From positions 1 to 64,000 of the forward strand of contig JAZDSV010000012.1 of NCBI GenBank assembly GCA_036784855.1: a DNA stretch of 64,000 bases, given 5' to 3'. Position numbers and translations under genes: made by a program. This document shows positions 40,042 to 51,085 of this stretch, piece after piece. Every line of letters starts with the position of its first letter. The first letter of the stretch is position 1. The notes below the pieces were generated by a model. It made no database searches and had not been told where the DNA came from. It saw only the letters and a list, made by a program, of their open reading frames with translations. Origin of the DNA: Aphelidium insulamus. Lineage: Eukaryota; Aphelidiomycota; Aphelidea; Aphelidiaceae.

Positions 40042-40719
40042 TGTAACAAGGGCCAGGGGCTCCTTGTGCCGTTGGTACCCGGTACAGAGTAGAGGCGAGC
40101 AGAGTGAGATCACGAACCTTGTGCCGTTGGTACCCGGTACAGAGTAGAGGCGAGCAGAGTGAGATCACGAACCTTGTGCCGTTGGTACCCGGTACAGAGT
40201 AGAGGCGAGCAGAGTGAGATCACGAACCTGTGACGTGTCAGATGGACACAGTCTGACCGCCACGGGCGGACCTTGTGCCGTTGGTACCGGTACAGAGTAG
40301 AGGCTAGCAGAGTGAGATCACTGAACCTATAGGCTCAGCAGTTGATAATGAACGTATTTATTATATACCTGTGACCCGGTACAGAGTTGATGCGGGCAGA
40401 GTGAGATCACGAACCTTGTGCCGTTGGTACCCGGTACAGAGTAGAGGCGAGCAGAGTGAGATCACGAACCTATAGGCTCAGTAGTTGATAATGAACGTAG
40501 ATCAACTGCTGGTCTTTCTCGACTCAATGTCAGTATGTATGGCCAATACTGGCGTCCGACGCCTCCCAGGGTTGGTGTCCAACCGCCTCTGGCTGAGCGC
40601 TTTCCGGTTGCCAATCCGCGGTTACCGGCGCGACGAAAGATTCCCGAACTGTCGGTACCGGATGAGTCATAATGACGTCATCGGCGCTAAGCTGACACGG
40701 AGTACAGCTCCGTGTTACA
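40042..40719 (-). mobile_element. Solo LTR of a Ty3/gypsy-like element
   Basis: A 678-bp insert has short inverted ends (TGTAACA at 40042, TGTTACA at 40719) and is flanked on both sides by the 5-bp duplication ACCAC (40037-40041 and 40720-40724). It codes no protein. Inside are about six copies of a unit of about 55 bp (cttgtgccgttggtaccc to gagatcacgaac), alternating with an AT-rich segment (cagttgataatgaacg, tattatatac). The LTR of the nearby full-length element has the same plan. It interrupts the last coding exon of the host gene. Confidence 0.88.
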
Positions 40720-41426
40720 ACCACACTTACAACACTTGCTCCAATCTACTAGACGTAAGTACCAATTAACAACACCAATTTTAACTTTACCGCCACTGTT
40801 GTCCTTAAAACTCCTGTTAAGCTTCGCTTTCGCACACTTACTTTTGATTTACCTTTGGAACCTTTGTTGTTGGTGCAGTCCAGCACTTCTGTGACACAAT
40901 CTTTAACATGACAATCCTGTTGTAAAGTATCAACGTCCACAGTTTGCTGTGCAACCTGAGAACTTCCGCACTTGGCTTTGCGAAGAGATCGAACTAGATT
41001 AGTAAAAGCTCCCTTGAAGTTAAACTTTGGGAAGGCTTTCGTGATCTTTTCTGCTAAATCGCGCGTCTTGACGGACTTGAACTTCTTTGTCAGCTGCTCT
41101 CCCGTGAGGCATTGGTTGGCCAGCTTATCATTCACACCTTCTGGGGGAATCATTCCCTCCTGACGCGCCGCATCAATGTGGGGTTTGGTGGACAGACAAA
41201 GAACACCGTTTTGGTTGCGTTTGCCTCCTCCGGCACGTTCAATCAGGGCATGTTTGGCTTTTGACATGGGGTCCATTCCATCGGGAGATTTTAAACTGCG
41301 GGACGCGTCCGTGCTTCTGGAAGCACCGCGGCCCTTTGGTCGCCAAGTGAGTGAAAACGCTGCTTTAACATCCATAGGACAGCACATCAAAATCAAGCAA
41401 GCACATGCTAGGAACCCCACAATGGC

Positions 41427-41827
41427 TATAGCAAAGGCCGTAGGCACTTTGCGACGAAGTCAGCGGGTGAGCGGAGGGGTAGCACGTGCGAACCGACCTT
41501 TGCGACGAAGTCAGCGGGTGAGCGGAGGGGTAGCACGTGCGAACCGACCTGCAGACAACGTTGAATAATACTTTATTAATGTTGCAATGTTATACCTTTG
41601 CGACGAAGTCAGCGAGTTTGAGCGGAGGGGTAGCACGTGCGAACCGACCTGCAGACAACGTTGAATAATATAGGTTGACTGCAGGTTTGTCGTGGGAACC
41701 GTAGCTACTTATACCCGCCTGACACAGGTCGCTAACACGCCTCATACCAGAACGCCCCACGCCACACCAGGGTTGCAGTTGGCTGGCACTGTGTGGGAAT
41801 CGGCGACTGACAGTTGGAACTGTTACA
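41427..41827 (-). repeat. 3' LTR of the chromovirus
   Basis: This 401-bp LTR lies downstream of the integrase. The element-sense ends are TGTAACAG and, at the other end, GGCCTTTGCTATA, where the solo LTR has GGCCCTTGTTACA; the last bases have therefore probably mutated from the usual CA. It contains about three copies of a unit of about 50 bp (tttgcgacgaagtcagcgg to gcgaaccgacc) and two of an AT-rich segment. Confidence 0.88.
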
Positions 41828-44800
41828 CTCCCGGGCAAAATTGAGCGACTGTAGTTGAGTTCGTGAGATGCAAGATAGTCGTGCGAGGATTTGATTACAA
41901 TGCGTCAAATTGCGTTCTGGCTCATAGGTGTTGTGCTCATTGCCATACCCACGCCACTTGACCAAAATTGCCGCTGGCGTCGGTGCATCGCGGTGACCAA
42001 CAATGCCCTCAACTTCAAATTCTGCAACTCCATCAATCAGATCCGGCGGGAGTTCGGCATGTGGAGTATTGGCAGGCGGTATGTAGGGGGTAATCAAGCC
42101 AATGTGGAACGTCGGATGGATCGTCAGAGTTGGTGGGAGTGCAAGTGTCACATTGAGGCGATCAATAGCTGTTACAGAAAAGGGACCAAATCGACGAGGG
42201 CGCAATTTCCGGACAGGAGATGAGCGAAATATGGACCAGTTGCGTAACGCAGAAGCATCAAGCAGCACCTTGTCCCCAACTTGCAGGTTGGGGGCCGGGA
42301 GACGTTTGACATCGGCGTAGTATTTCTGGTCCTGTGCTACCAGTGTCAATTTATCTACAATCAAGGCCGAAGTAGCCGCCTGTGCACTGGCTAGCTCTTC
42401 AACTGCAGGTGCGGATGATGGTGAGGCATGCAGCTTTAGCATGTTGGGATGGCGACCCAAGTCAGCAAAGAAAGGCGTGAGGCCAGTAGAAGTATTGACT
42501 GAATCGTTGTAGGCCATGCAGACGTCTGGCAGCAGTGTTTCCCAGTTGCCATGGTTGAAATCGACATAATGGCGTAAGATTTCTTTAACTGAACGTACAC
42601 CGCGCTCAGCCTGGCCGTCAGTCTGCTGGTGATTTGCAGTTGACATGTTCAGCGTAACGCCCCATCGACGCATCAACTGTTGCCAATAATGCGACGTAAA
42701 ACGTGGGTCGCGGTCCGAGACACCAGACGTGGGAAGCCCTTGTGTTGGATGACGTGAACTTTCAGGAGCTGAGCGACGTCCTTCGCCGTTGCACTGCCAT
42801 TGCAAGGGATCAGTACAATAGATTTGGTATGGCGACAGACCACAATCATGATCATGTCATGGTCATTGCGTGTAGGTGGCAAATCGGGCATGAAGTCAAT
42901 AGCAATGTCCGACCAACGGTGAAGGGCAATGGGCAATGGCTGCAAGAAGCCGTGCGGCGGATGATTACTGTCCTTCACACGTTGACAGGAGTCACACGAT
43001 CGACAATAGTGACTGATGTAACGGTTCATATTGTTCCAAATGTACTTGCGACGGACAAGTTCCAAAGTTTTGTCGATGCCGAAATGGCCAGCGTGGTCAT
43101 GCTCATCGCGGAGGACAGCTTGGAGAACCGCCGGCGCTTTAGGTAGGAGAAGCCGCTCGTGCGTGCCGTCTGGCTGAAAATAGAGCAGGCCGTCACGCAA
43201 AACAAATGGCCGCTGAGGATTAGTTAGCAGTCGTAAACATCGGCCATCGGTCTGGTAGCCGGCCAGAACTAGGCGGAGGAAAAGCGGAATGTTCAGCGGA
43301 ATGTGTCCCAGTAGAATCAGACAAGCTCAACAGACGCCACCAGTGGTGCGGTGTCTCCGTGGAATGAGGAGTGAGGTCGACTGCATTGGAGGGAACGGTA
43401 ACAGGTGCGTGGTTGATTTTGGACAACGCGTCGGCCACAACATTCTGATCGCGCGGTATGTGCTTGATGTCAAATTGGAAGCTCTGGATTTCGGCAAGCC
43501 AGCGGATTTGGCACTTGCTGAGATTTTCATTCGAATGGAGGGTTTGCAGCGAGATGTTGTCCGTATACACATAGAAGCGAGCAACATCAAGGTAATGACG
43601 CCATTTCTTTAAGGCATGAACCAGAGCGGCGTTCTCTACTTCATGAACCGGATAGTTGCGTTCAGCCGAGTTCAGCTTTCGGGATTCAAAGCGACGGGGT
43701 GGAGATGGCCGAGGGCATCTTCTTGACACAACACGGCGCCAATAGCGACGACCAAAGATGCATCAAAAAAAATGATGAACGGCTTGTTCCGGTCGGGAGG
43801 CTGCAGCACTGGTGCACTGGTGAGCCGCGACTTCAGTTGTTCGAAAGCAACGTTAGCTTCGTCCGACCAATGCCACGGCACGTCTTTACCCGTAAGAGCA
43901 GTCAGTGGCGCAGCCAAATGGGAATACTGATCAATGAAACGGCGATAATAGTTGGCCAGACCCAAAAATGAACGTAGGTCCGTCTGGTCAGTTGGGTGTC
44001 GGCCAGTCACGGACAACATCGACTTTGGCATCATCAACCGCGATTCCTTGACCTGAAACCGTGTGACCGAGGAATTTCGTCTGACAGCGTCCAAATTCGC
44101 ACTTTTCGGTCTCAGCGTACAGCTTGTGCTGGCGTAGCAGCAAAAAAACTTTACGCAGCAATGTAAGGTGTTCTGCCGGCGTCTTCGAGTATATCAAAAT
44201 GTCGTCGAGATACACAACCACACCTTGGTCGAGGAGCGGCTGAAATACCTGATTCATGAGGCGCTGAAACGTAGCAGGACCGGACGTCAATCCAAACGGC
44301 ACAACCAGATATTCAAAATGGCCATACTTGGTTTGGAAGGCCGTCTTGTGTACGTCCTCCTCTTTGATACGTATCTGGTGAAAGCCAGACACCAGATCCA
44401 ACTTAGAAAAAATTTTCGCGCCTGCAAGCTGGTCCAAACAGTCATCGGCACGTGGCATCCCGTACCGATCCTTCATGGTGATATTGTTCAATGCGCGGTA
44501 ATCGACGCACAGACGTAAACCGCGGTTATTGGGCTTTTGCACAAACAGTACGGGCGCTCCGTAGCTGCTCGTAGACGGACGGATCCAACCGCGGTCAAGC
44601 AGTTTCTTCAACTGTGCCTTCAATTCGTCTGACTCGGCAAAACTGAGGCGATAGAGGCGTTGCGCCGGCGTTTTGGCATTTTCAATCAATGGAATGGCAT
44701 GATCGACGGAGCGGCGCGGGGGCAGACTGTCCGGCGGCCTGGCAAGTACATCCGAAAACTCGGTGAGTACCTGCTGGAGACCCGTCAACGGAACAGCATG

Positions 44801-45661
44801 CTCGCGGTCATCTCGGTATAATTCTTTCAGGTGAATGGCAAAGACGGGTGCGTCGGTCTTTGCCGCAGCTTTGACGAAAGCATTCAATTCCATCACTTGA
44901 CACTCAATCGCGCGGCCCACTCGCGGATTAATAGCCTTCAAACAAATCTGTCGGCCGTGACGATCGAAACGCAGCTCATTCTCACGCCAGTCAACGTCCG
45001 GATTGACCGTGGTGAACCACGCCTTGCTCAGTATACAATCGAGGCCGTCGTGCAAGTCGATCACTACAAATGGCAAAAAATCGTCGTACTCTCCCACCGT
45101 GATACTCAGCATGACGGCGCCGTGGCTCTCACACGTCGCCCCGTTTGGCAACCGTACGCCGCGTCCATTGCCTTCCGTGGGTGTGATGGCTAGCGCCATG
45201 CGCTGCACCAGCGACTTTGACACGAAGTTGTGTGTGGCGCCGGGGTCAAAGAGAAAGGCGGCGCGGTGGCCATTCACTTGGCCGACCTTGCGCAGTAGGT
45301 TGTGCTCATTTTGTAGTGCATTTGACAGGTATGCAGACGACGCTCTATTGGCACGGGCAATAGCAAACCGGCACGCGGAATCTCCGCTGCGGTGCCCAGG
45401 TTGGCGACAAGACAGGCACAAACCATTGCGAAGGCAACGGTCACGCTCGGCCTGTGTCAACCGTGGAGGGTATTCGGGCAAAATGGAGGCGGAGAACGTA
45501 GAAGCACTCAAATCCATGGGTACGGCCTCATCGCGAGGTCGAAGCGGCGGAGGCGGAAGCGGGCTGAAGCGTGAACGATTATAACCGGGCATTGAGCGAC
45601 GGGCACTAGTGTTGAACTGTGCTTGCTGCTTGTTAGCATCATAACGCGCCGCCTTGGCCAT
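41732..45661 (-). pseudogene. Degenerate chromovirus pol (PR-RT-RH-IN-chromodomain)
   Basis: The reading is split over several frames. 45661-43988 carries a zinc knuckle (CLSCRQPGHRSG), a retropepsin-like site with DPGATHNF where D(S/T)GA is usual, and reverse transcriptase with YLDD. A shifted frame continues with the RT thumb and the start of RNase H ([23 protein letters not shown]). 43729-43220 carries the rest of RNase H (YTDNISLQTL). 43200-42673 carries the integrase zinc-binding HHCC region and the start of the DDE core. A frameshift near 42730 leads to SDRDPRFTSHYWQQL, the integrase C-terminus and a chromodomain (EFEVEGIVGHRD, ILVKWRGYGNEHNTYEP). At least three frame breaks are needed to connect these domains, so it is not functional as read. 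Confidence 0.88.
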
Positions 45662-45697
45662 AGCTTGCTCATAATTTCAGGTTCGAGTCCGGTAACA

Positions 45698-46276
45698 TCA
45701 CATCTGCATATCAAATGGCAGGCCGCGAATGTAATGTTCCAGCTTGGCCTCCGGGTACATGCGTTCGATGCGCGATAGTAACCCACGGAATTCGGTGTTG
45801 TATGCACCAAGCGACCCGAGCTTGTCCAACTGAATAGAGGTAATCGCAGTACGTGCATTGGTTTCATCCTGTGCTGGGTAGAACTCCTGGCGGAATGAGT
45901 CTTCAAACAGCGTCCACGTGGTTGGTGGCTCCTCAAGGGCACACCACCAAGCATCTGCCGTTTCATGCAAACGGTGCGTAGCTACCGCGATCTTGTGCGC
46001 ATCTTCCGTGATGCCATATGTATCAAACGCGGTTTTGCAAGTGTTGATAAATTTGCGAATTTTGTCGACGCGTAACTCTCCGTGGTATTCGGGAACAACA
46101 TTACCACGAATCAATTGCTGCATGCCGCGGCGAGACAATTCATTGGCATTAGGTGGTTGCTGCATTGCCGCCTGCAGCGTAGCTTGCAGTGTGTTGTTGT
46201 GGATGGTGAGAGCCTTCACTGCAACCACCGTTTCATTCAGCACTTTTTCAAAGTGCTCCTTCTCAGCGGCATCCAT
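45698..46276 (-). CDS. Chromovirus gag (capsid) fragment
   Basis: The 192-codon frame starts at the ATG at 46276, about 18 nt inside the 5' LTR. It has a coiled-coil-like start and a Ty3-type capsid core (FEDSFRQEFYPAQDETNART, LGAYNTEFRGLLSRI, YIRGLPFDMQ). It ends in a TGA. The continuation of gag, through YEQAMAKAARYDANK to the zinc knuckle, is in another frame, so the capsid is cut from its nucleocapsid part by a lesion around 45660-45700. In intact relatives gag and pol are usually one frame or one frameshift apart. Confidence 0.8.
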   Translation of the reverse strand: MDAAEKEHFEKVLNETVVAVKALTIHNNTLQATLQAAMQQPPNANELSRRGMQQLIRGNVVPEYHGELRVDKIRKFINTCKTAFDTYGITEDAHKIAVATHRLHETADAWWCALEEPPTTWTLFEDSFRQEFYPAQDETNARTAITSIQLDKLGSLGAYNTEFRGLLSRIERMYPEAKLEHYIRGLPFDMQM

Positions 46277-46294
46277 GTCTAAAGAGTCAACCTA

Positions 46295-46684
46295 TATAGC
46301 AAAGGCCGTAGGCACTTTGCGACAAGGTTCAGCGGGTGAGCGGAGGTAGCACGTCACCGAACGTTGTGCGACGGTCAGCGGGTGATGGAGGGTAGCACGT
46401 GCGAACCGACCTGCAGACAACGTTGAATAATACTTTATTAATGTTGCAATGTTATACCTTTGCGACGAAGTCAGCGGGTGAGCGGAGGGGTAGCACGTGC
46501 GAACCGACCTGCAGACAACGTTGAATAATATAGGTTGACTGCAGGTTTGTCGTGGGAACCGTGCTACTTATACCCGCCTGACACAGTCACAATACGCCTC
46601 ATACCAGAACGCCCCACGCCACACCAGGGTTGCAGTTGGCTGGCACTGTGTGGGAATCGGCGACTGACAGTTGGAACTGTTACA
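46295..46684 (-). repeat. 5' LTR of the chromovirus
   Basis: This 390-bp LTR is the partner of 41427-41827. The two differ by scattered substitutions and several small indels, mostly in the tandem-unit region (46319-46410). The other half, from the AT-rich segment to the TGTTACA end, is nearly identical. The divergence shows the insertion is not brand new, unless the indels are assembly errors. Confidence 0.88.
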
Positions 46685-46704
46685 ATGGCGAAGCGAACAT
46701 TCAT

Positions 46705-47283
46705 CTTCTGTGCATATGTATGTTAATGTATTTACATCTTTACAGAATGCTCAAAACCATTTGCTTACCTCCAGCAACGAGTAAAGCAAAAAGAATAGCT
46801 TAAACGAACGTATTACGCTGAAACATGATGAAACACGCTGTGGAACAACATGCGTATATCCTGATTGGCCGTGGACTACGTTTCTTTTACTCCGCGGTAT
46901 GTCATGTGCTTCAATTTCTTACCCGCTAGGGACGCATCAATTATGAAGGATGTAACGCGTTAAGAAGGTCGCTAAAAAGTGAAACTCACGAAAAAGATGG
47001 TGAGGTCAAATACAGCACTGAAATTATGCGCCGATCCTAAAGTATATTGAAGACATCCTGAAGCGATAGTGCTATGTTGGAAATGCAGGATCAATGGCTA
47101 AGTCACAGCATCGTTCTGGCATACATTGCAACTATATGTATGGTATGCGGTTGTGTCTTAATCAATAGAGAAGAATCTACGTGTTCATATTTTTCTATTT
47201 ATCGGGTATCCACGAGATATCCAACAGTCATTCAAGTACGATAATGTAATGCGATAAATATGTAGTCAAATCTATAGTGCACT
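46705..47283. other. Upstream region of the disrupted gene
   Basis: About 580 AT-rich bases contain the presumed promoter and 5' UTR of the LTR-interrupted gene and the 3' end of the SQS1-like gene. No coding frame, RNA gene or repeat is evident. Confidence 0.5.
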
Positions 47284-48923
47284 TCAATTGTAGCCAAGAC
47301 CACGACCGGCACGCGGAATAACAGCCTCGATGGGAACCTTGATGGCCGAATCGCGGGATGTATCTCCAATGGCATCACCGGGCCGCCAACCCATTCGCAT
47401 CAGCAATTTATGGCCGACATTACTTTCGCCAATTGGAGCCGCTCCGTGACCCACCACACTGCCGGCCGCCATTGCGTTTGAGCGGCCACCAGCGTCGCGC
47501 AGTCCCGACCGTGCAGAGTTGCCGGCTCCGTTGCGACGGTTCTCTCGCGCAGCTTTCCGCCTCTCACGGCTGTTTGCATGTTTTTTCTTGTCTCCTTTCC
47601 CATCTCTGCCTTTCTTGCCGGCCTTGTCGGAAGGCTTTGTTGACAGCCGCACATTGGCCATCTTGGCTGACGGCCAGTATATGAATCCTATTCTCACGGC
47701 ATTGCCATATGATGACGACACTGATGATTGCTTCTGCTTCTGCTTGTATCGCTGCTTCTGTCTGCCGGAGGCGAGCGGAATCATGTCCGCGGAATCCGAT
47801 GCCCGCAGCAACTCGGCCTCTACCTGCTCGCACCACGCAAACGACTGGTCCATCTTTTCCGACAACCTCACCTGTGTACAATCAATATAAATTATGTCTT
47901 CATTAATTCATGTTATACCCTCTCTGGAGTGCCCAGTGCGGGAAAACAAGAGCCACGAGTCTTCTCCAACATTATGTACCGCCTAGTTCCACTGCCATGC
48001 GACACGGATTTCAGACGGTAGTCGGAGCAGAAAGCGTGGATACGGCGACGCAGGAAATTTGGGAGAGGCGGCAGTGCAAGTCTACATAGATAATGTTGGC
48101 AAACGAATAATAACAGGGCATAACATAATCAAACTAACTGGCTGACAGAAGGGTCTTCAAGAAAGCCGCACAGCTTCAAGTGCAGCTGTGCATAGTCCAC
48201 AAATGGCAGACGCGGCATTTCCTCAGCGCGAGACTTTGATTTGCCTGAAGTATAAGTGGTGGCGGCAATGCGAGGATTCTTGGCCAACTCGCGGTTCAAG
48301 ACCGCCATTATATCACCATGGTTATCGCCGTCAGTTCCACCGTCGGGAATGTCGATGCGGCTCAAGCGCCGTCCAATACTGCCCTCCACTTCGCTGTCGT
48401 CGTCGTCGTCATCATCAAAGTCGGCAAAAATCTCGTCGGGATAGTTGGCGTCCAGAGAGCTACCATCGCCGTCCGTCTCGTCACCGTCGGTACTATCGTC
48501 ACTGCCTGAAAAGTCATCGCTGACATCAAAGTCGTCGTCGTCGTCGTCATCCGAGGAGACGGTATCGTTCAGGCGCGGCACATCTGACGCCGCCAGACTC
48601 AGCACCTGGTCATTCATCCAGCCCACATCCTGCTCATCCCACGGCAGCTCTGGTTCAGCGTATACGGCACCACCACCGCCACCACCCCAGCCTGTGGTCG
48701 GCTGTGTTGGCGGCTGTTTAAATGTGCCGGCCACGTGCGTGAAGCGTCCATACGGCTTCCGCTTCTTGTTACGTCGCGATGAATTGCCACCGCCCGCACT
48801 CCGCCGTGCATCACCACCACTACCGTCACCGCCACCAGGCTTGGCGGCCAGTGTGCCCAAATAGCGTGCCAGAAACGGCGGCTCGCTCGTCTCGGTGCAG
48901 TCGGGCGGATCATTGCCGGGCAT
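47284..48923 (-). CDS. SQS1: SQS1-like R3H and G-patch protein
   Basis: Three exons give about 520 residues. The N-terminal half is Gly/Ser-rich and then strongly acidic (runs of Asp near residues 130-190). The middle exon carries an R3H domain (LPNFLRRRIHAFCSDYRLKS, then KTRGSCFP). After a basic KKG/KRDG region, the C-terminus ends in a G-patch (GESNVGHKLLMRMGWRPGDA to AGRGLGYN). Acidic region, R3H and C-terminal G-patch in this order match yeast SQS1/PFA1, an activator of the DEAH helicase PRP43 in ribosome biogenesis and splicing. Open sequence upstream of 48923 (IAVNYHTQIDTIPTLK, in frame, after an acceptor at about 48972) suggests that an extra 5' exon with an ATG near 49045 may exist. 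Confidence 0.8.
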
Positions 48924-49261
48924 TTTGAGTGTTGGTATGGTGTCAATCTGCGTGTGATAGTTGACAGCGATCTGAAATTGGTGTCCATCACGTGTATTTA
49001 GATCACACTAGTCGCACATAGTAAAGCAACTTCCATAAGCCACATCTACTAAAAAAAAATTCAATTACAATTAAATTGGCAGACCAGAACGTCCCAGCTG
49101 GCGAGTTCGATCAACAAGCATTGATCCGTTGGACTTTGATACAAGTGTATTATAGCGAACACAAAATGTAAATAATTGCAATTGCGCGGCAAATGTAATT
49201 GCCGCCATGACGTCTCACGTTGAACCAGCGACAGATCTCTCGCTCAAACAAAACAAAATAT

Positions 49262-50974
49262 ATGCTTGGACGATTCGCAGTGGCCAGCCGCCAGATGGTG
49301 CGTGTGCACCTGCGCACTCTACGCACTCACCCACTCACGCACTCACTTGCATGATGCAGGCGGCCGTGTGCCAGGTGCAGCCCGCACGCTACATCGCCAT
49401 GGGCGCCGGCAAGACCAAAGTAGCCGCGGCCACACAGATCGGTTTCAACATGACTGCCGAGCAGCAAGAGTACAAGGAGCTGGCGCGCAAGTTCACCCGT
49501 GATGAGATCATTCCCAAGGCGGCACACTACGATCTCACCATGGAGTATCCTCATGACATCCTGGCCAAAGTAGGTGTTCTCCCGCAGTCTCACTCTCTGT
49601 ATGTATGGTTACAAATAGGAAAAATTAACAGTATCTCTAGGCATGGGAGCTGGGACTGCTAAACACACACATCCCGGAGGCTTATGGGGGTCTGGGTCTG
49701 GGGTGCCTGGACTCGGCCATTATCACCGAAGAGCTGGCGTACGGATGTACCGGTATCCAGACGGCGGCCGAGGCCAACTCCCTCGCACAGGCCCCGCTCA
49801 TCATCGCCGCCAACGATGAGCAGAAGAAGAAATTTCTCGGTCGCATGACGGAAGAGCCGCTGATGTGCGGCTACTGTGTCACTGAACCGGGCGCCGGGTC
49901 TGATGTGGCTGGAATAAAGACCTCTGCGGTGAAGAAGGGCGATAGCTGGGTATGTGCAGTGTACATATATATATAATATATATTATTGTCAGCGATATTC
50001 CGTCTCACTTTTGGGCACACAGGTCGTCAATGGACAGAAAATGTGGATCACTAATGGCGGCAAGGCCAACTGGTACTTTTTGCTGGCCAAGACGGATGCC
50101 AGTGCGCCGGCGGGCAAGGCATTCACCGGATTCATCATTGATGCCAGCACACCCGGCATCACTGTCGGCAAGAAGGAGATTAATATGGGACAGCGGTGCT
50201 CCGATACTCGCGGCATCAGCTTTGAGGAGGTTGTGGTGCCGGACAGCTGTCGTCTCGGTGCGTAATTTGTGTGTAAATTGTATTCTGTTTTCTTTTTACC
50301 GTTATTTACTAATAATGTGCAGGCAATGTGGGGCAGGGATTTCGCATTGCAATGGGCGCTTTCGACATAACTCGGCCGGCAGTCGCAGCTGGCGCTGTGG
50401 GTCTTGCTCGCCGCGCGCTGGATGAAGCGACCAAGTACTCCATGGAACGCAAAACAATGGGCAAACCCATCTGTGAGCATCAGGCGGTGGCATTCATGCT
50501 TGCCGACATGGCAATTGGGTGCGTGTGTGCTGTCTTGTTCTTGTGTACGTGTATAATTTCACTACACTATTGTGCAGAGTGGAGTCATCTCGCCTGGTGG
50601 TGTGGCAGTCGGCGCGCATGATCGATGAGGGTACGCATATCTATGCTTATCCATTCATTGTATAATAATATGTAACTCAGGCAATCGCAACACCTACTAC
50701 GCATCAATTGCCAAGGCCATGGCGGGTGATGTGGCCAACAAGTGCGCCGCCGACGCCGTGCAAATATTCGGAGGCAACGGTTTCAACTCGGAGTACCCCG
50801 TGGAGAAGCTTATGCGGTGTGATTTCAGGTTACGTGTTCTGCTGGATACTAAATCTGTGTAGAGATGCCAAGATCTACCAGATCTACGAGGGAACGGCGC
50901 AGATTCAGCGTGTGATCATTAGCCGGTGGGTGCTGGACCAGTGCGCCAAGACTGGGTCTGTGCCGTCGCCATAG
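49262..50974 (+). CDS. ACADM: Medium-chain acyl-CoA dehydrogenase (mitochondrial)
   Basis: This is an FAD-dependent dehydrogenase that starts beta-oxidation of medium-chain acyl-CoAs and passes electrons to ETF. Eight exons give about 415 residues. The first exon codes a basic start ([12 protein letters not shown]) typical of a matrix presequence. Family motifs are [70 protein letters not shown] and [33 protein letters not shown] carries the catalytic Glu of MCAD. All seven introns are short and GT-AG. The wording is closer to ACADM than to short- or long-chain enzymes. The next gene starts 112 bp downstream on the same strand. Confidence 0.93.
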
Positions 50975-51085
50975 CCCCCCTACTGCACACAGCTAGGCGG
51001 CTGCTGATAAGCAGAAGAAGAAGCTTGGCAATAAAAATGAGTGTTCTGTGAATGTCTGTCTGAATATCACACCGACACAAAAGTC

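Larger units (their letters stand above)
41427..46684 (-). mobile_element. Ty3/gypsy chromovirus (full length, degenerate)
   Basis: This is an LTR retrotransposon of 5,258 bp on the minus strand, flanked by the 5-bp duplication ATGGC (41422-41426 and 46685-46689). The order from its 5' end is LTR (46684-46295), gag, CCHC zinc knuckle, protease, reverse transcriptase, RNase H, integrase with chromodomain, LTR (41827-41427). That order, with integrase after RNase H and a chromodomain at its end, marks a Ty3/gypsy chromovirus. Only about 18 nt separate the 5' LTR from the gag ATG, and no canonical TGG-type primer-binding site is visible there. The polypurine tract next to the 3' LTR is short (gcccgggag). 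Several frameshifts and stops break gag-pol, so this copy is not autonomous as read. Confidence 0.92.
39889..46704 (-). pseudogene. Secreted membrane-protein gene interrupted by two LTR elements
   Basis: The fragments form one split gene, read on the minus strand. 46704-46685 holds the ATG and six codons of a signal peptide. 41426-40791 continues that signal peptide in frame (IVGFLACACLILMCC) and codes most of the secreted domain. A 45-nt intron (40746-40790) follows. 40745-40720 and 40041-39889 code the hydrophobic C-terminus (VVLQALLLVVV to YLALEGQ). A Ty3/gypsy element separates the first pieces and a solo LTR the last. Each is flanked by a 5-bp host duplication (ATGGC, ACCAC), and the frame is continuous once one copy of each is discounted. 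The protein is a diverged paralogue of the one at 30970-31863 (FPKFNFKGAFTNL against FPDFDAKTASTNL) but lacks an EF-hand loop. It cannot be expressed normally in this state. Confidence 0.8.

Noticed and set aside
40053-40470. Regular repeats of about 55 bp, reminiscent of a CRISPR array
   Set aside because: The units are adjacent or separated by related AT-rich blocks, not unique spacers. They lie inside a solo LTR in a eukaryotic genome.
44831-45584. Plus-strand frames across the retroelement
   Set aside because: They are antisense to gag-pol with no domain signal.
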